Positions 35,818 to 46,110 are shown, numbered from the stretch's first letter. The stretch is 64,000 nucleotides of DNA from Bacteroidaceae bacterium (GCA_017631315.1 JAGBTN010000015.1:186001-250000), one strand, 5' to 3'. The notes: generated by a model not told the origin, from the letters alone. Numbers and translations are program-made.

Positions 35818-38508
35818 ATGAAACGTACGATTCTTTCTCTTCTGATGGTGACACTCACAGCCATTCTTCCCGTCAGAGCCAACAGTAGAAACAATTTTAT
35901 CAGCCTTGATTCACGCCTCAAACATGGCGGTAACCAGACATGGCACATGCTTCGTGCCGGAGATGCCCAGGCAACAGCATCGGAAATATCTACCATTGGA
36001 TTCGACACGAAAGGCTGGACAGAGGCAATTGTACCTGCAACTGTGCTGACGAACCTCGTGGAGCAGAAAGTTTACCCTGAGCCTTACTACGGACAAACCA
36101 ATAAACTTGCCAACAACATCATCCCCGATCTGGCAAAAGTGGGACACGAATTCTATACTTATTGGTTTAGAACCGAGTTCCAAGTGCCTGCCGAATATAA
36201 AGGAAAGCACATTTGGCTCGAACCGATGGGCATTAATTATCGGGCAGAAGTGTGGGTCAACGGACACATGATAGGACAGATGGCGGGCATGTTTAACAGC
36301 CAACCTTTCGACATTACCGACCGCGTGAAGCCCGGGCAGACTGCGGTTCTTGCCATTCGCGTAAAGCCTGTCGATGTGCCGGGCACTACGATGCCCAAGA
36401 GTTGGGGAGCGGCCGGCGAGTGGCACAATGGTGGTGATGGCTGGATTGGGCAGAACGTGACGCAACTTATGACTGTGGGTTGGGACTTTACCTTCGAGGA
36501 TGGTGTACGCGACCGCAACACCGGCATCTGGCGTTCGGTGCGTCTCTATGCCACAGGAGCCCAACAATTGCGCAGTCCTTATGTCTGCTCGGAACTGTCG
36601 AAGCCGAACTACGACAAGGCGAGCGAAACAGTGAGTGTGGAGGTTTGGAACCCCAATACGAGAGGCGGCGAGTGCTATGTGAGCGGAAGTATTGATGGTA
36701 CGGACATCACTTTCAAGTCGGAAAAGATTAAGTTGCAGCGTGGCGAGCATACGACGGTTACTTTCTCGCCGAAGGATTTTCCGCAGCTTGTCATTGAGAA
36801 TCCCCGTTTGTGGTGGCCGAAGAACAAGGGCCCTCAGAATCTTTATACGCTTCGTCTTACCCTTACCGACAGCAAGGGTGGTGTGATGGACAGTCTTTCT
36901 ACGCGTTTCGGCATACGCGAAATTGTTGCCAGCCGCGAGACGCCCGACAAGTCGAAGGTCTTCATTGTGAACGGCCACAAGACCTTTGTCCGTGGCAACA
37001 ACTGGATTCCTGAGGCGATGCTCCGCACCGATGACAGGCGAATGGAGACGGAGTTGGCATATACCGACCAGTCGGGTCTGAACTTGTTGCGTTTGTGGGG
37101 TGGCGGCATCGCTGAGAGCGACCGCTTCTATGAACTGTGTGATGAGTATGGCATTATGGTCTGGCAGGAGTTTTGGATGACGGGCGACACGCGCCATCCT
37201 ATGGACGAATCGCTTTATTTGGCTAACGTGGAGAACACCATGAAGCGCATCCGCAACCATCCTTCCATTATTATATATGTGTCGAGCAACGAGAGTACGG
37301 CTGTTACGGGTGCGAAGGAACTCATCCAGAGCCTTGCTCCCGATGTGCCTTACCAGATGCAGAGCGAATGCGACGGTGTGCACGACGGCAGCCCCTACAA
37401 GCAGGTGAACCCGATGCGCCACTACGAGAACACGGCTTCCGACCGTGGCAGTCGTGTGGATGGCTTTAATCCCGAGTACGGTGCGCCCACCTTGCCCATC
37501 GTGGAGAGCCTTCGCGAGATGATGCCTGCCGAGGACCTCTGGCCCATCAACAAGGCAACGTGGGACTACATGGACGGCAACGGTTTCCACTTGATGAGTA
37601 CTCTCTACAAGGATATGGTGAACCAGTATGGCGAAAGCCACAACATCGACGAGTTTGCACGCCGTGGACAGATGGTGGGAGCCATGAACAGCAAGAGCAT
37701 CTGGGAGGTGTGGAATGAACACAAACTGCAGTATGGCGACCGCTGGTGTTCTGGCCTGTTGTTCTGGTATCACAACTGCCCCAACTGGCAGGTATGTGCC
37801 CGCATGTGGGACTGGTTCCTGGAGCCGACGGCTTCGCTGTACCACACGATGCATGCCCTGGAGCCTGTCCACATACAATACGACTACCTGACGAACACCG
37901 TGAGCGTGAGCAACGACTACATCGAACCGCAGAAGGGTCTCCTTGCCAAGGCTGAGGTTTACGACCTGCAGAGCCGCAAGCGGAACACCTTCACGGCAAA
38001 GGTGGACGTTCCTGCCGACGGTGTGGCGAACGACATTCTCACTGTCGGGTTCCCCGACGACATAACGCCCGTCCACTTCATCGCCCTGGAACTGACCGAC
38101 GCCAAGGGCAACGTGGTGAGCCGCAATTTCTACTGGCGCTCCAACAGCAAGTATGAGGGCAAGAACACGGTGACCGGCCCCTGCACAGGCGGTTTCGAAG
38201 CACTCGGCACCATGCCCGAGGCCAAGCCCTCGGTAGTGGCTCGCCGCCTCGCCGACAAGGATGGATACTGCCACTGGCAGGTGACGCTGAAGAACAGCAG
38301 CCGGCGCATCGCCTTCTTCTGCCAACTGCTCCTCACCGATGCCAACGACAAAGCCGTACACGGCACCTTCTACAGCGACAACTTCCTGACGCTGCTGCCC
38401 GGACAGAAGCAAGTCATCAACATCCGTACACCCAAGCACGACGGCACAGACTACCGCCTGCGTTTCTGCGAAAACATGGGCACTGTGCGCAACGTAAACA
38501 TCAAATAG
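35818..38508 (+). CDS. GH2 family exo-beta-glycosidase (beta-mannosidase / exo-glucosaminidase type)
   Basis: The protein has 896 residues with a signal peptide (MKRTILSLLMVTLTAILPVR). The GH2 order is clear: a sugar-binding jelly roll (YTYWFRTEFQVP, YRAEVWVNGHMIGQ), immunoglobulin-like domain (LWWPKNKGPQNLYTLRLTL), then a TIM barrel with FVRGNNWIPEAML, LNLLRLWGGGIAESDRFYEL and GIMVWQEFWM. The acid/base is probably E492 in VSSNES and the nucleophile E553 in NPEYGAP. These long GH2 forms include exo-beta-mannosidases and exo-beta-glucosaminidases that finish N-glycan cores; the presence of GH92 in the same window favours mannose. The enzyme should be periplasmic. It is monocistronic; a repeat array follows. 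Confidence 0.88.
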   Translation: MKRTILSLLMVTLTAILPVRANSRNNFISLDSRLKHGGNQTWHMLRAGDAQATASEISTIGFDTKGWTEAIVPATVLTNLVEQKVYPEPYYGQTNKLANNIIPDLAKVGHEFYTYWFRTEFQVPAEYKGKHIWLEPMGINYRAEVWVNGHMIGQMAGMFNSQPFDITDRVKPGQTAVLAIRVKPVDVPGTTMPKSWGAAGEWHNGGDGWIGQNVTQLMTVGWDFTFEDGVRDRNTGIWRSVRLYATGAQQLRSPYVCSELSKPNYDKASETVSVEVWNPNTRGGECYVSGSIDGTDITFKSEKIKLQRGEHTTVTFSPKDFPQLVIENPRLWWPKNKGPQNLYTLRLTLTDSKGGVMDSLSTRFGIREIVASRETPDKSKVFIVNGHKTFVRGNNWIPEAMLRTDDRRMETELAYTDQSGLNLLRLWGGGIAESDRFYELCDEYGIMVWQEFWMTGDTRHPMDESLYLANVENTMKRIRNHPSIIIYVSSNESTAVTGAKELIQSLAPDVPYQMQSECDGVHDGSPYKQVNPMRHYENTASDRGSRVDGFNPEYGAPTLPIVESLREMMPAEDLWPINKATWDYMDGNGFHLMSTLYKDMVNQYGESHNIDEFARRGQMVGAMNSKSIWEVWNEHKLQYGDRWCSGLLFWYHNCPNWQVCARMWDWFLEPTASLYHTMHALEPVHIQYDYLTNTVSVSNDYIEPQKGLLAKAEVYDLQSRKRNTFTAKVDVPADGVANDILTVGFPDDITPVHFIALELTDAKGNVVSRNFYWRSNSKYEGKNTVTGPCTGGFEALGTMPEAKPSVVARRLADKDGYCHWQVTLKNSSRRIAFFCQLLLTDANDKAVHGTFYSDNFLTLLPGQKQVINIRTPKHDGTDYRLRFCENMGTVRNVNIK

Positions 38509-38536
38509 AAAAACATCCACTGGCCTTATGCTCCGG

Positions 38537-38625
38537 AATGGTTAACCTTTCCCCAAATAATGGTTAAGCATTCCGGCCATAATGGTTAACCCTTTTGGCA
38601 ATAATGGTTAACCATTCCCGGCGAC
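38537..38625 (+). repeat. 22-bp-phased GGTTAACC array, 4 units (array E)
   Basis: Cores lie at 38540-38547 (GGTTAACC), 38562-38569 (GGTTAAGC), 38584-38591 and 38606-38613 (both GGTTAACC), each 22 bp after the last. The array starts about 30 bases after the GH2 stop. Confidence 0.85.
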
Positions 38626-38673
38626 AAGCAACAAGGCACACCGAACCAACCCATAAGACAATACCCGAAAACC

Positions 38674-39843
38674 ATGAAATGCCAAGAAAAATTCTTTGAG
38701 AAATACAAACGCGAACCAGAAGCCATTGCCTTCTGCCCCTACCGCGTCTGCCCCATCGGCGCACACAGCGACGCCAACCTCGGCAAGATAACCGGCCTCG
38801 CCATCGACAAGGGCATACACATCGCCTACAGCCCCAAGCACAACGGCGTAGTGGAACTCAGTTCCCTGCAGTTCGACAAACGCGCACAGTTCCACGTCCG
38901 CGACGTGCCACGACACAAAGAAAACGACTGGGCAGACTACCTGCGGGGCGTCACACTCAAACTCGGCGAACGCTATCCCCTCACGTCCGGACTGAGCGGC
39001 ATCATCGAAGGCAGCCTCCCCATCGGCGGCCTCTCCTCGTCGGCAGCCGTAGCCCTCGTCTTCCTCAAAGCACTCTGCCACGTCAACAACATACACCCCG
39101 AACCACAAGAACTGATACGCATCTCCGTCGCATCCGAAAACGACTACGTCGGCGTCAACAGCGGCAAACTCGACCAAAGCTGCGAAGTCTACTCCAAAAA
39201 AGACCACCTCCTCTACCTCGACACCAAGACCGACCAGTACGAACTCATACCCACCCACCCGCAGATGAAGCCCTACCGCATAGCCATCTTCTTCAGCGGC
39301 ATCGAACGCACACTGGCCGGCAGCAAATTCAACATGCGCATAGACGAAGCACGAAGCGCCGCCTACGCACTCATGGCATACACCGGCATCGAATACGGCA
39401 AGTTCCACGAAGCCAACCTCAGAGCCGTGCCACGACAAATCTACGAACAATACAAACTCCAACTGCCCGAAACCTGGCGCAGAAGAGCAGAACACTGGTA
39501 CACCGAATACGACCGCGTAGAACAAGGAGCCGAAGCCTGGCGCCAAGGAGACCTGCAAACCTACGGCCAACTCAGTTTCGAAAGCGGACACAGCAGCATC
39601 GTCAACTGGGAAACAGGCTCGCCCGAACTCAAAGCACTCTACGACATCATGCGACACACCGACGGCATCTACGGCGGACGATTCAGCGGAGCAGGATTCA
39701 AAGGCTGCTGCATGGCACTCATCGACCCAGCATACGAAGAAAACATCACCCGACAAGTCACCACAGAATACCTCAAGATATTCCCACAACTCAAAGACAA
39801 ATACAGCTACCACATCTGCCAAAGCGCCGACGGAGTACTCTGA
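38674..39843 (+). CDS. GHMP-family sugar kinase (galactokinase-like)
   Basis: The protein has 389 residues. The N-terminus has FCPYRVCPIGAHSDANLGKI, comparable with the galactokinase signature (APGRVNLIGEHTDYN) but with H-S-D; the ATP-binding GHMP loop is LPIGGLSSSAAVALVF near residues 115-130; and GRFSGAGFKGCCMAL near the end is the third motif. Such proteins phosphorylate the anomeric carbon of galactose, galacturonate or a related sugar. The altered first motif suggests a substrate other than plain galactose. It is followed 26 bases later by a sugar nucleotidyltransferase, so the pair would turn a free sugar into an NDP-sugar. Confidence 0.82.
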   Translation: MKCQEKFFEKYKREPEAIAFCPYRVCPIGAHSDANLGKITGLAIDKGIHIAYSPKHNGVVELSSLQFDKRAQFHVRDVPRHKENDWADYLRGVTLKLGERYPLTSGLSGIIEGSLPIGGLSSSAAVALVFLKALCHVNNIHPEPQELIRISVASENDYVGVNSGKLDQSCEVYSKKDHLLYLDTKTDQYELIPTHPQMKPYRIAIFFSGIERTLAGSKFNMRIDEARSAAYALMAYTGIEYGKFHEANLRAVPRQIYEQYKLQLPETWRRRAEHWYTEYDRVEQGAEAWRQGDLQTYGQLSFESGHSSIVNWETGSPELKALYDIMRHTDGIYGGRFSGAGFKGCCMALIDPAYEENITRQVTTEYLKIFPQLKDKYSYHICQSADGVL

Positions 39844-39869
39844 AAACACACAAAACAACAGCACACAAC

Positions 39870-40610
39870 ATGAAATGCCTCATACTGGCCGCCGGCTATG
39901 CCACACGCCTATACCCACTCACCGAAAACCAACCCAAACCACTCCTCACAGTAGGCAACAAAACAATCCTCGACTGGCTCATAGACGACATAGACGGAGC
40001 CGGACTCGTCGACGAATACATCGTCATCTCCAACCACAAGTTCGCCCGCCACTTCCAAGACTGGGCAAACACAAAACCACAGAAAATAACCATCGTGGAC
40101 GACGGCACATCCACCAACGAAACACGACTCGGAGCCGTCTGCGACATACAATTCGCCATCGAACAACTCAACCTCGACGACGACATGCTCGTCATCGCCG
40201 GCGACAACCTGCTCGACTTCAGCCTGCAACGCTTCGTCCACTACGCCCACAAGAAACAAACATCCTGCATCATGCGCTTTTGGGAAACAGACGAACAACG
40301 ACTCCTTAAATGCGGCGTCGTCACCATCGACGAACAAGACCGCATACTGCGCATGACCGAAAAGTCGCCCACACCCGAAACACACTGGTGCTGCCCACCC
40401 TTCTACTACTATACACGCCAAGACGCACGCCTCGTCAAAAAAGGCATCGAAAACGGCTGCGGCACCGACGCACCAGGCAGCTACATCGCATGGCTATGCA
40501 CCCAAACACCCGTACACGCCATGGAAATGCCCGGAAAACGCTACGACATCGGCAACCTGCAAAGCTACGAACAAGTACAACACAACTACCAAGGCATCAC
40601 CATAAACTAA
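39870..40610 (+). CDS. Sugar-1-phosphate nucleotidyltransferase
   Basis: The protein has 246 residues. MKCLILAAGYATRLYPLTEN and PKPLLTVGNKTILDWLID are the nucleotide-binding motifs of the RmlA/GlmU-type Rossmann fold; LVIAGDNLLDFSL gives the metal-binding aspartate; MEMPGKRYDIGNLQSYEQV matches the C-terminal signature. The short length without a hexapeptide domain fits a pure nucleotidyltransferase. It takes a sugar-1-phosphate and NTP to an NDP-sugar and would use the product of the kinase in front of it. Confidence 0.88.
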   Translation: MKCLILAAGYATRLYPLTENQPKPLLTVGNKTILDWLIDDIDGAGLVDEYIVISNHKFARHFQDWANTKPQKITIVDDGTSTNETRLGAVCDIQFAIEQLNLDDDMLVIAGDNLLDFSLQRFVHYAHKKQTSCIMRFWETDEQRLLKCGVVTIDEQDRILRMTEKSPTPETHWCCPPFYYYTRQDARLVKKGIENGCGTDAPGSYIAWLCTQTPVHAMEMPGKRYDIGNLQSYEQVQHNYQGITIN

Positions 40611-40660
40611 GGCCAGCAGACAAAGAAACACACACATTAAACCATTTTTCCGCCTGATTA

Positions 40661-40692
40661 TTTGCACGTTTGGCAGAAATAACATATCTTTG
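40661..40692 (+). promoter_or_regulatory. Promoter of the rimP-nusA-infB operon
   Basis: TTTG at 40661-40664 and TATCTTTG at 40685-40692 are 20 bases apart, followed by CACACAG. Transcription would start near 40699. Confidence 0.65.
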
Positions 40693-40705
40693 CACACAGA
40701 AAGAT

Positions 40706-40742
40706 GAAAGTGAGGGGCTATAAAAGTTCCTCACTTTTCTTT
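40706..40742 (+). promoter_or_regulatory. Hairpin with T-tract in the rimP leader (possible attenuator)
   Basis: GAAAGTGAGG (40706-40715) pairs with CCTCACTTTT (40729-40738, one G-U at the end) and TTTTCTTTAAT runs out of the stem. It begins within about 10 bases of the expected transcription start and has the form of a terminator. Because it lies between promoter and first gene, it may act as an attenuator. NusA, encoded here, is known to control its own operon in other bacteria. Confidence 0.5.
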
Positions 40743-40767
40743 AATAAACCAAAAAACACTTCAACAC

Positions 40768-41235
40768 ATGATCAGCAAAAGCGCAGTACAGCAAGCCGTA
40801 GAACAATGGCTCGAAGGCAAAGAGTATTTCCTGGTTGACATCAACATCACACCCGATGACCGCATCGTCGTAGAAATAGACCACGCCGACGGCGTCTGGA
40901 TAGAAGACTGTGCCGACCTGAGCCGCCACATAGAATCGTGCCTCAGCCGAGACGAAGAAGACTACGAACTCGAAGTAGGCAGTGCCGGACTCGGACAACC
41001 CTTCCGCGTTCGCCGACAGTACGAAATACACATCGGACAAGAAGTCGAAACACAACTGCGCGACGGACACAAATACCGAGGCACACTCCTCAGCGTAAAC
41101 GAAGAAAGCTTCCAGCTGAACATACAACAAAAAGTCAAAGAAGAAGGCAAAAAACGTCCCGTAGTCAAAGAAGTACCCACAGACTTCCGCTTCGAAGACA
41201 TCGCCTACACAAAATACCTCATCAAAGTGAAATAA
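40768..41235 (+). CDS. rimP: Ribosome maturation factor RimP
   Basis: The protein has 155 residues, normal for RimP. VVEIDHADGVWIEDCADLSR and YELEVGSAGLGQPFR match the conserved core, and the C-terminal Sm-like domain runs from about residue 85. RimP helps to assemble the 30S ribosomal subunit. It is the first gene of the operon; nusA starts 21 bases after its stop. Confidence 0.92.
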   Translation: MISKSAVQQAVEQWLEGKEYFLVDINITPDDRIVVEIDHADGVWIEDCADLSRHIESCLSRDEEDYELEVGSAGLGQPFRVRRQYEIHIGQEVETQLRDGHKYRGTLLSVNEESFQLNIQQKVKEEGKKRPVVKEVPTDFRFEDIAYTKYLIKVK

Positions 41236-41256
41236 AACATAACACATACACACACA

Positions 41257-42516
41257 ATGGCAAAGACAACAAAACAAAAAGATGCGGCAGACATGATAGA
41301 AGTATTTGCCGACTTCAAAGAGAAAAACAACATCGACAGAGCCACACTCGTCAGCGTCCTCGAAGAATGCTTTCGCAGCGTCATCTCCAAGATGTACGGC
41401 TCCGACGAAAACTACGACATCATCGTCAACCCCGACAAAGGCGACTTCGAAATCTACCATAACCGCGTCGTTGTACCCGACGGCGAAGTAAAAGACCCAA
41501 ATAAAGAAATCGCCCTCAGTGAAGCACAGAAAATCGAAGACGACTACGAAATAGACGAAGAAGTCAGCCAACGCGTAGAAGTAGCAGACTTCGGACGTCG
41601 CGCAATCCTGCAACTGCGCCAAACATTGGCCAGCCGCATCATGGAACTCGAATACGATTCACTCTACAACCAATACAAAGAACGCGAAGGCGAAATCATC
41701 ACCGCCGAAGTATATCAAACCTGGAAACGCGAAACACTCCTCATGGACGAAGACGGAAACGAACTCCTTCTCCCACGTCAGGAGCAAATCCCCGGAGACT
41801 TCTTCCGAAAAGGAGAAAGCACACGAGCAGTCATCTCACGTGTAGAAAACACAGGTGGCAAGCCACGCATCATCCTCAGCCGCACCGATCCAGCCTTTTT
41901 GCAACACATGCTCGAAGCAGAAGTGCCAGAAATACAAGACGGACTTATCACCATCCACAAGATAGCACGCATCCCCGGCGAACGTGCAAAAATAGCAGTA
42001 GAAAGCTATGACGACCGCATCGACCCAGTAGGAGCATGCGTCGGTGTCAAAGGAAGCCGTCTGCGCGGCATCGTTCACGAGTTGAAAGGCGAAAACATCG
42101 ACGTAGTGACATGGACATCCAACACACAACTCATGATTACCCGTGCACTCAATCCTGCTCGCGTCAACAGCGTTGTCCTTCACGAAGAAGAACATACCGC
42201 AGAGGTTTACCTCGATCCCGACCAGGTTTCCCTCGCCATCGGCAAGGGCGGTCTTAATGTCAAGCTCGCAAGCATGCTTGTCGGATACACAATCGACGTC
42301 TTCCGCGAACTCAACGACGAAGACAACGATGACGTAAGCCTTGACGAATTCACCGATGCTATCGAGCCATGGGTTATCGACGAACTCAAAAAGATTGGTT
42401 TCGAGACAGCAAAAGACGTGCTCGGTGCACAGCGTGAAATGATCATTCAGAATGCCGACCTTGAGGAAGAGACCGTCGACGAAGTGCTCCGCATTCTGCA
42501 AGCAGAGTTTGAATAA
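41257..42516 (+). CDS. nusA: Transcription termination/antitermination factor NusA
   Basis: The protein has 419 residues. The N-terminal RNA polymerase-binding domain covers about residues 1-130, followed by the S1 domain (GEIITAEVYQTWKRETLLMD), KH1 (RIPGERAKIAVESYDDRIDP, ACVGVKGSRLRGIVHEL) and KH2 (LDPDQVSLAIGKGGLNVKLA). A short acidic extension follows. NusA binds the elongating polymerase and nascent RNA and acts in pausing, termination and rRNA antitermination. Length and domain order are usual for Bacteroidota. Confidence 0.95.
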   Translation: MAKTTKQKDAADMIEVFADFKEKNNIDRATLVSVLEECFRSVISKMYGSDENYDIIVNPDKGDFEIYHNRVVVPDGEVKDPNKEIALSEAQKIEDDYEIDEEVSQRVEVADFGRRAILQLRQTLASRIMELEYDSLYNQYKEREGEIITAEVYQTWKRETLLMDEDGNELLLPRQEQIPGDFFRKGESTRAVISRVENTGGKPRIILSRTDPAFLQHMLEAEVPEIQDGLITIHKIARIPGERAKIAVESYDDRIDPVGACVGVKGSRLRGIVHELKGENIDVVTWTSNTQLMITRALNPARVNSVVLHEEEHTAEVYLDPDQVSLAIGKGGLNVKLASMLVGYTIDVFRELNDEDNDDVSLDEFTDAIEPWVIDELKKIGFETAKDVLGAQREMIIQNADLEEETVDEVLRILQAEFE

Positions 42517-42566
42517 TATACCTTTTCACCTTTCATTCTTAATTCTTCACCCTTCATTGTTCATAT

Positions 42567-45488
42567 ATGAGCATCAGATTAAATAAAGTAACAAAAGAAT
42601 TCAACATTGGACTGCAAACCGCTGTTGAGTTTCTACAGAAGAAAGGCTTTGACGAAGTACAAGCCAATCCTAATTATAAGATAACAGAAGAACAATATTC
42701 TCTGTTGCAAAACGAATTCAGTTCTGACAAAGGTCTGCGACACGAAGCAACACAACTCATTCAGCAACACATCGGCCATACGAAAGAGCGCAAGGACACC
42801 GGTAAGGCTAAGCCAGTGGAAGAGGTTCAGATTGAGGCTCCAAAGGTTTCCGGCCCCAAGATTCTTGGCCGTATTGATTTGGGTGATAGTCGCGCTGATG
42901 CTTCTAAGGCAGAGACGCCCGAGAAGGCTAAAGCAGAAAAGCCCAAGGCTGAGAAGGCTAAGGCCGAGGCTACTCCTGCAGAAATGCCAAAAGCAAAGGC
43001 TGACAACGAGGAGAAGAAACCGAAGGTTGTGCCTGCCGAGGAGACCATGGAGGCTAAGCCAAAGAAAGCTGAGGACGTTAAGCCTGAGGTGAAGAAGGCG
43101 GCTCCTGCTCCTGAGGAGAAGGTGGTTGCTGCTGCGAAGGTGCAGAAAGAGGCTCCGGTTGCTATGCCTAAGGAAGCAGAAAAGCCTGTTGTACAGAAAG
43201 AAGAAGTTGTGGCACCTGCTGCCGAGAAGAAGGCCGAAGATGAAGTTTTCCGCCTCACTCCGGCCGCGAATGCAGCTCCCAGTCTGACCATCAAGGGTAA
43301 GATTGACTTGTCGAGCCTGAACCAGACTACGCGTCCGAAGAAGAAATCTGCCGAAGAGCGTCGTCGTGAACGTGCCGGACAGGATGGCCAGGGCGGTGAC
43401 CGCAAGAAGCGTGTCCGCATTGGTAAGGAGCGTGTAGATGTCAATGCTGTAGCCAATCAGCCTCACGGCCAGCAGAAGAAGAACAATGGTGGCCAGCAGC
43501 AACAGCAGAATCAGGGCGGCAACGGTAAGAACAAGAAGCAGAAGAATCACCCCAAGCAGGCTCCTGTTCAGCCAGAAGTTAGCGATGAAGAAGTTGCCAA
43601 GCAGGTTCGCGAGACTTTGGCTCGCCTTACGAACAAGGGCAGCAAGATGGGCAAGGGTGCGAAGTATCGCCGTGAGAAGCGCGAAGCCATCCGCCAGGGC
43701 ATGGAGGAGGAAATGGCAAATGTTGCAGCCGAGAGCAAGGTGCTCAAGTTGACAGAGTTTGTAACTGCCAACGAGCTTGCTACGATGATGGATGTTCCCG
43801 TGACGAAGATTATTGCTACTTGCATGAGTATCGGCATCATGGTCAGCATCAATCAGCGCATGGACGCCGAGACTATCAACCTTGTTGCCGAGGAATTCGG
43901 CTTTACTACAGAATATGTCAGTGCTGAAGTCAGTGCTGCTGTGAGCGAGGAGGAGGACGACGAGCAGGATCTCGTGCCACGTGCTCCGATTGTGACCGTC
44001 ATGGGTCATGTCGACCATGGTAAGACTTCTTTGCTGGACTACATACGTCAGACGAATGTTATTGCCGGTGAGGCCGGTGGTATTACGCAGCACATTGGTG
44101 CTTACAATGTGACGCTCGAGGACGGACGCCACGTTACGTTCCTCGACACGCCGGGTCACGAGGCCTTTACTGCCATGCGTGCCCGTGGTGCTCAGGTGAC
44201 GGACATTGCCATCATCATTGTGGCTGCCGACGACGACATCATGCCTCAGACGAAGGAGGCCATTGCGCATGCTACGGCTGCGAATGTGCCTATTGTTTTT
44301 GCCATCAACAAGATTGACAAGCAGAGTGCTAACCCCGACAAGATTAAGGAGGGTTTGGCTGCCATGAACTTCCTTGTTGAGGACTGGGGCGGCAAGTATC
44401 AGAGCCAGGACATCAGTGCCAAGAAGGGTATTGGTGTGGACGAACTTTTGGAGAAGGTTCTGCTGGAGGCTGAGATGCTCGACCTCAAGGCCAACCCCAA
44501 CCGCAAGGCTACGGGTTCCATCATCGAGTCGAGTCTGGACAAGGGCCGTGGCTATGTGGCTACGCTGCTTGTGAGCAACGGCACTTTGCGTGTGGGCGAC
44601 ATTTTGCTTGCCGGCACTAACTATGGCCGTGTGAAGGCGATGCTGAACGAACGTGGCCAGCGTGTGCAGGAGATTGGTCCGGCTCAGGCGGCTACGGTGC
44701 TTGGCTTGAACGGTGCTCCGCAGGCAGGTGACACGTTCCACGTTATGGATTCCGACCAGGAGGCGCGTGAGATTGCCACCAAGCGTGAGCAGCTGGCTCG
44801 CGAGCAGGGCTTGCGCACCATGAAGCGTCGCGGCCTGGAAGAGTTGGCTCACAACATTGCTTTGGGCGGTGTTCAGGAGTTGAACCTCATCGTCAAGGGC
44901 GACGTGGACGGCTCTATCGAGGCTTTGAGCGACTCGCTCATCAAGCTTTCTACAGAGAAGATTCAGGTGAATGTCATCTACAAGGCCGTTGGTCAGATCA
45001 GCGAAAGCGACGTGAACATGGCCGCTGCTGCCGAGAACTGCTTCATTGTCGGCTTCCAGGTTCGTCCCTCAGCTGCTGCCCGCCGTCTGGCGGAGCAGAT
45101 GGATGTGGACATCCGCCTCTACAGTGTCATCTACGATGCCATCGAGGAGGTGAAGGACGCCATGGAGGGCATGCTTTCTCCCGAGATAAAGGAGGAGGTA
45201 ACAGCTCAGGTGGAAGTACGCCAGGTTTACCACATCACGAAGGTGGGCACCGTGGCAGGTGCGTATGTCATCGACGGCAAGGTGAGCCGCTCGAACAAGG
45301 CACGCGTCATCCGCGACGGCATTGTGGTCTTCACCGGCGCCATCAATGCGCTGAAACGCTTCAAGGACGACGTCAAGGAAGTCAGCACAAACTTCGAGTG
45401 CGGTATCTCCCTGGTGGGCTACAACGACTTGAAGGAAGGCGACATGCTCGAGACATTCCAGGAAATTGAGATAAAGGCTACGCTCTAA
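42567..45488 (+). CDS. infB: Translation initiation factor IF-2
   Basis: The protein has 973 residues. [20 protein letters not shown] opens the IF2_N domain; residues about 80-390 are an alanine-, lysine- and glutamate-rich low-complexity linker with a glutamine/asparagine run. The second N-domain precedes the G domain, where [20 protein letters not shown] lies near residue 480, then [10 protein letters not shown] and [11 protein letters not shown]. Domains II-IV complete the chain. IF-2 places initiator tRNA on the 30S subunit. It is the third gene of the operon, with cvpA 1 base after its stop. Codon use in the linker and G domain is G/T-ending, unlike nusA just before it. Confidence 0.97.
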   Translation: MSIRLNKVTKEFNIGLQTAVEFLQKKGFDEVQANPNYKITEEQYSLLQNEFSSDKGLRHEATQLIQQHIGHTKERKDTGKAKPVEEVQIEAPKVSGPKILGRIDLGDSRADASKAETPEKAKAEKPKAEKAKAEATPAEMPKAKADNEEKKPKVVPAEETMEAKPKKAEDVKPEVKKAAPAPEEKVVAAAKVQKEAPVAMPKEAEKPVVQKEEVVAPAAEKKAEDEVFRLTPAANAAPSLTIKGKIDLSSLNQTTRPKKKSAEERRRERAGQDGQGGDRKKRVRIGKERVDVNAVANQPHGQQKKNNGGQQQQQNQGGNGKNKKQKNHPKQAPVQPEVSDEEVAKQVRETLARLTNKGSKMGKGAKYRREKREAIRQGMEEEMANVAAESKVLKLTEFVTANELATMMDVPVTKIIATCMSIGIMVSINQRMDAETINLVAEEFGFTTEYVSAEVSAAVSEEEDDEQDLVPRAPIVTVMGHVDHGKTSLLDYIRQTNVIAGEAGGITQHIGAYNVTLEDGRHVTFLDTPGHEAFTAMRARGAQVTDIAIIIVAADDDIMPQTKEAIAHATAANVPIVFAINKIDKQSANPDKIKEGLAAMNFLVEDWGGKYQSQDISAKKGIGVDELLEKVLLEAEMLDLKANPNRKATGSIIESSLDKGRGYVATLLVSNGTLRVGDILLAGTNYGRVKAMLNERGQRVQEIGPAQAATVLGLNGAPQAGDTFHVMDSDQEAREIATKREQLAREQGLRTMKRRGLEELAHNIALGGVQELNLIVKGDVDGSIEALSDSLIKLSTEKIQVNVIYKAVGQISESDVNMAAAAENCFIVGFQVRPSAAARRLAEQMDVDIRLYSVIYDAIEEVKDAMEGMLSPEIKEEVTAQVEVRQVYHITKVGTVAGAYVIDGKVSRSNKARVIRDGIVVFTGAINALKRFKDDVKEVSTNFECGISLVGYNDLKEGDMLETFQEIEIKATL

Positions 45489-45489
45489 G

Positions 45490-46017
45490 GTGGACATCCT
45501 GTTGCTCGCACTCCTGGCCGTCGGCTTCGTGCTGGGGCTCATGTCAGGGGCCGTCAAGCAGATTGTCTCGCTTGCTGCCCTCGTGTTAGGCTTCGCCGTT
45601 GCCAGCCTCTACAGCCAAGAGCTGAGCAATGTGCTGGCCGATGTACTGCCAATGCCCGACGTCTGCCGCATAGTGGCCTTCGTGCTGCTGTGGGTCATCG
45701 TGATTCTCGTGGCACGCCTGACCGGAGCACTGCTCACGTCGCTGCTCGACAAAGTGCTGGCCATAGGAATGCTCAACCGCCTGCTGGGCGGCATCCTCGG
45801 CACAGCAAAATTCGCACTCGTGCTAGGAACACTCATCTGGCTCCTCTCCACAACCAACCTGATAAGCCAAGAGACAATGCAGACATCGCAACTCTGCCGT
45901 CCGCTCAAAGCAATGCCCGAATACACATATAACGTAATAAAAAAACACGCCCCACAAGCGGGCCAAGAAATAAGCATGTGCCTCACCCGAAAAAAAGGTA
46001 TGCCTAATGAGCAATAA
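45490..46017 (+). CDS. cvpA: CvpA family membrane protein
   Basis: The protein has 175 residues and begins with GTG at 45490, one base after the infB stop. Four hydrophobic helices and the motif LMSGAVKQIVSLAALVLGFA match CvpA (colicin V production accessory protein family). The family is widespread; in enterobacteria CvpA is tied to envelope stress and bile resistance, and its molecular role is unknown. In Bacteroidota it is often near infB or sufB. A repeat array begins at its stop codon. Confidence 0.85.
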   Translation: MDILLLALLAVGFVLGLMSGAVKQIVSLAALVLGFAVASLYSQELSNVLADVLPMPDVCRIVAFVLLWVIVILVARLTGALLTSLLDKVLAIGMLNRLLGGILGTAKFALVLGTLIWLLSTTNLISQETMQTSQLCRPLKAMPEYTYNVIKKHAPQAGQEISMCLTRKKGMPNEQ

Positions 46018-46080
46018 TGCTTAACCATTCGGGCCAAAAAGGTTAACCATTATCCACATAATGCTTAACCCTTTTGGCAA
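46016..46080 (+). repeat. 22-bp-phased GGTTAACC array, 3 units (array F)
   Basis: Cores lie at 46019-46026 (GCTTAACC), 46041-46048 (GGTTAACC) and 46063-46070 (GCTTAACC), 22 bp apart. The first core begins one base after the cvpA stop codon, and the array separates that operon from sufB. Confidence 0.85.
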
Positions 46081-46110
46081 GGCACGTCCACGTAAAACAC
46101 AAATAGCTGA

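Noticed and set aside
35911-38520. Long minus-strand open frame (869 codons) opposite the GH2 gene
   Set aside because: The plus strand encodes an unmistakable GH2 enzyme; the antisense frame gives a histidine- and valine-rich product without domain features and is a by-product of codon bias.
42633-44852. Long minus-strand open frame opposite infB
   Set aside because: It gives a leucine/arginine/serine-rich low-complexity product, an antisense shadow of the IF-2 gene.
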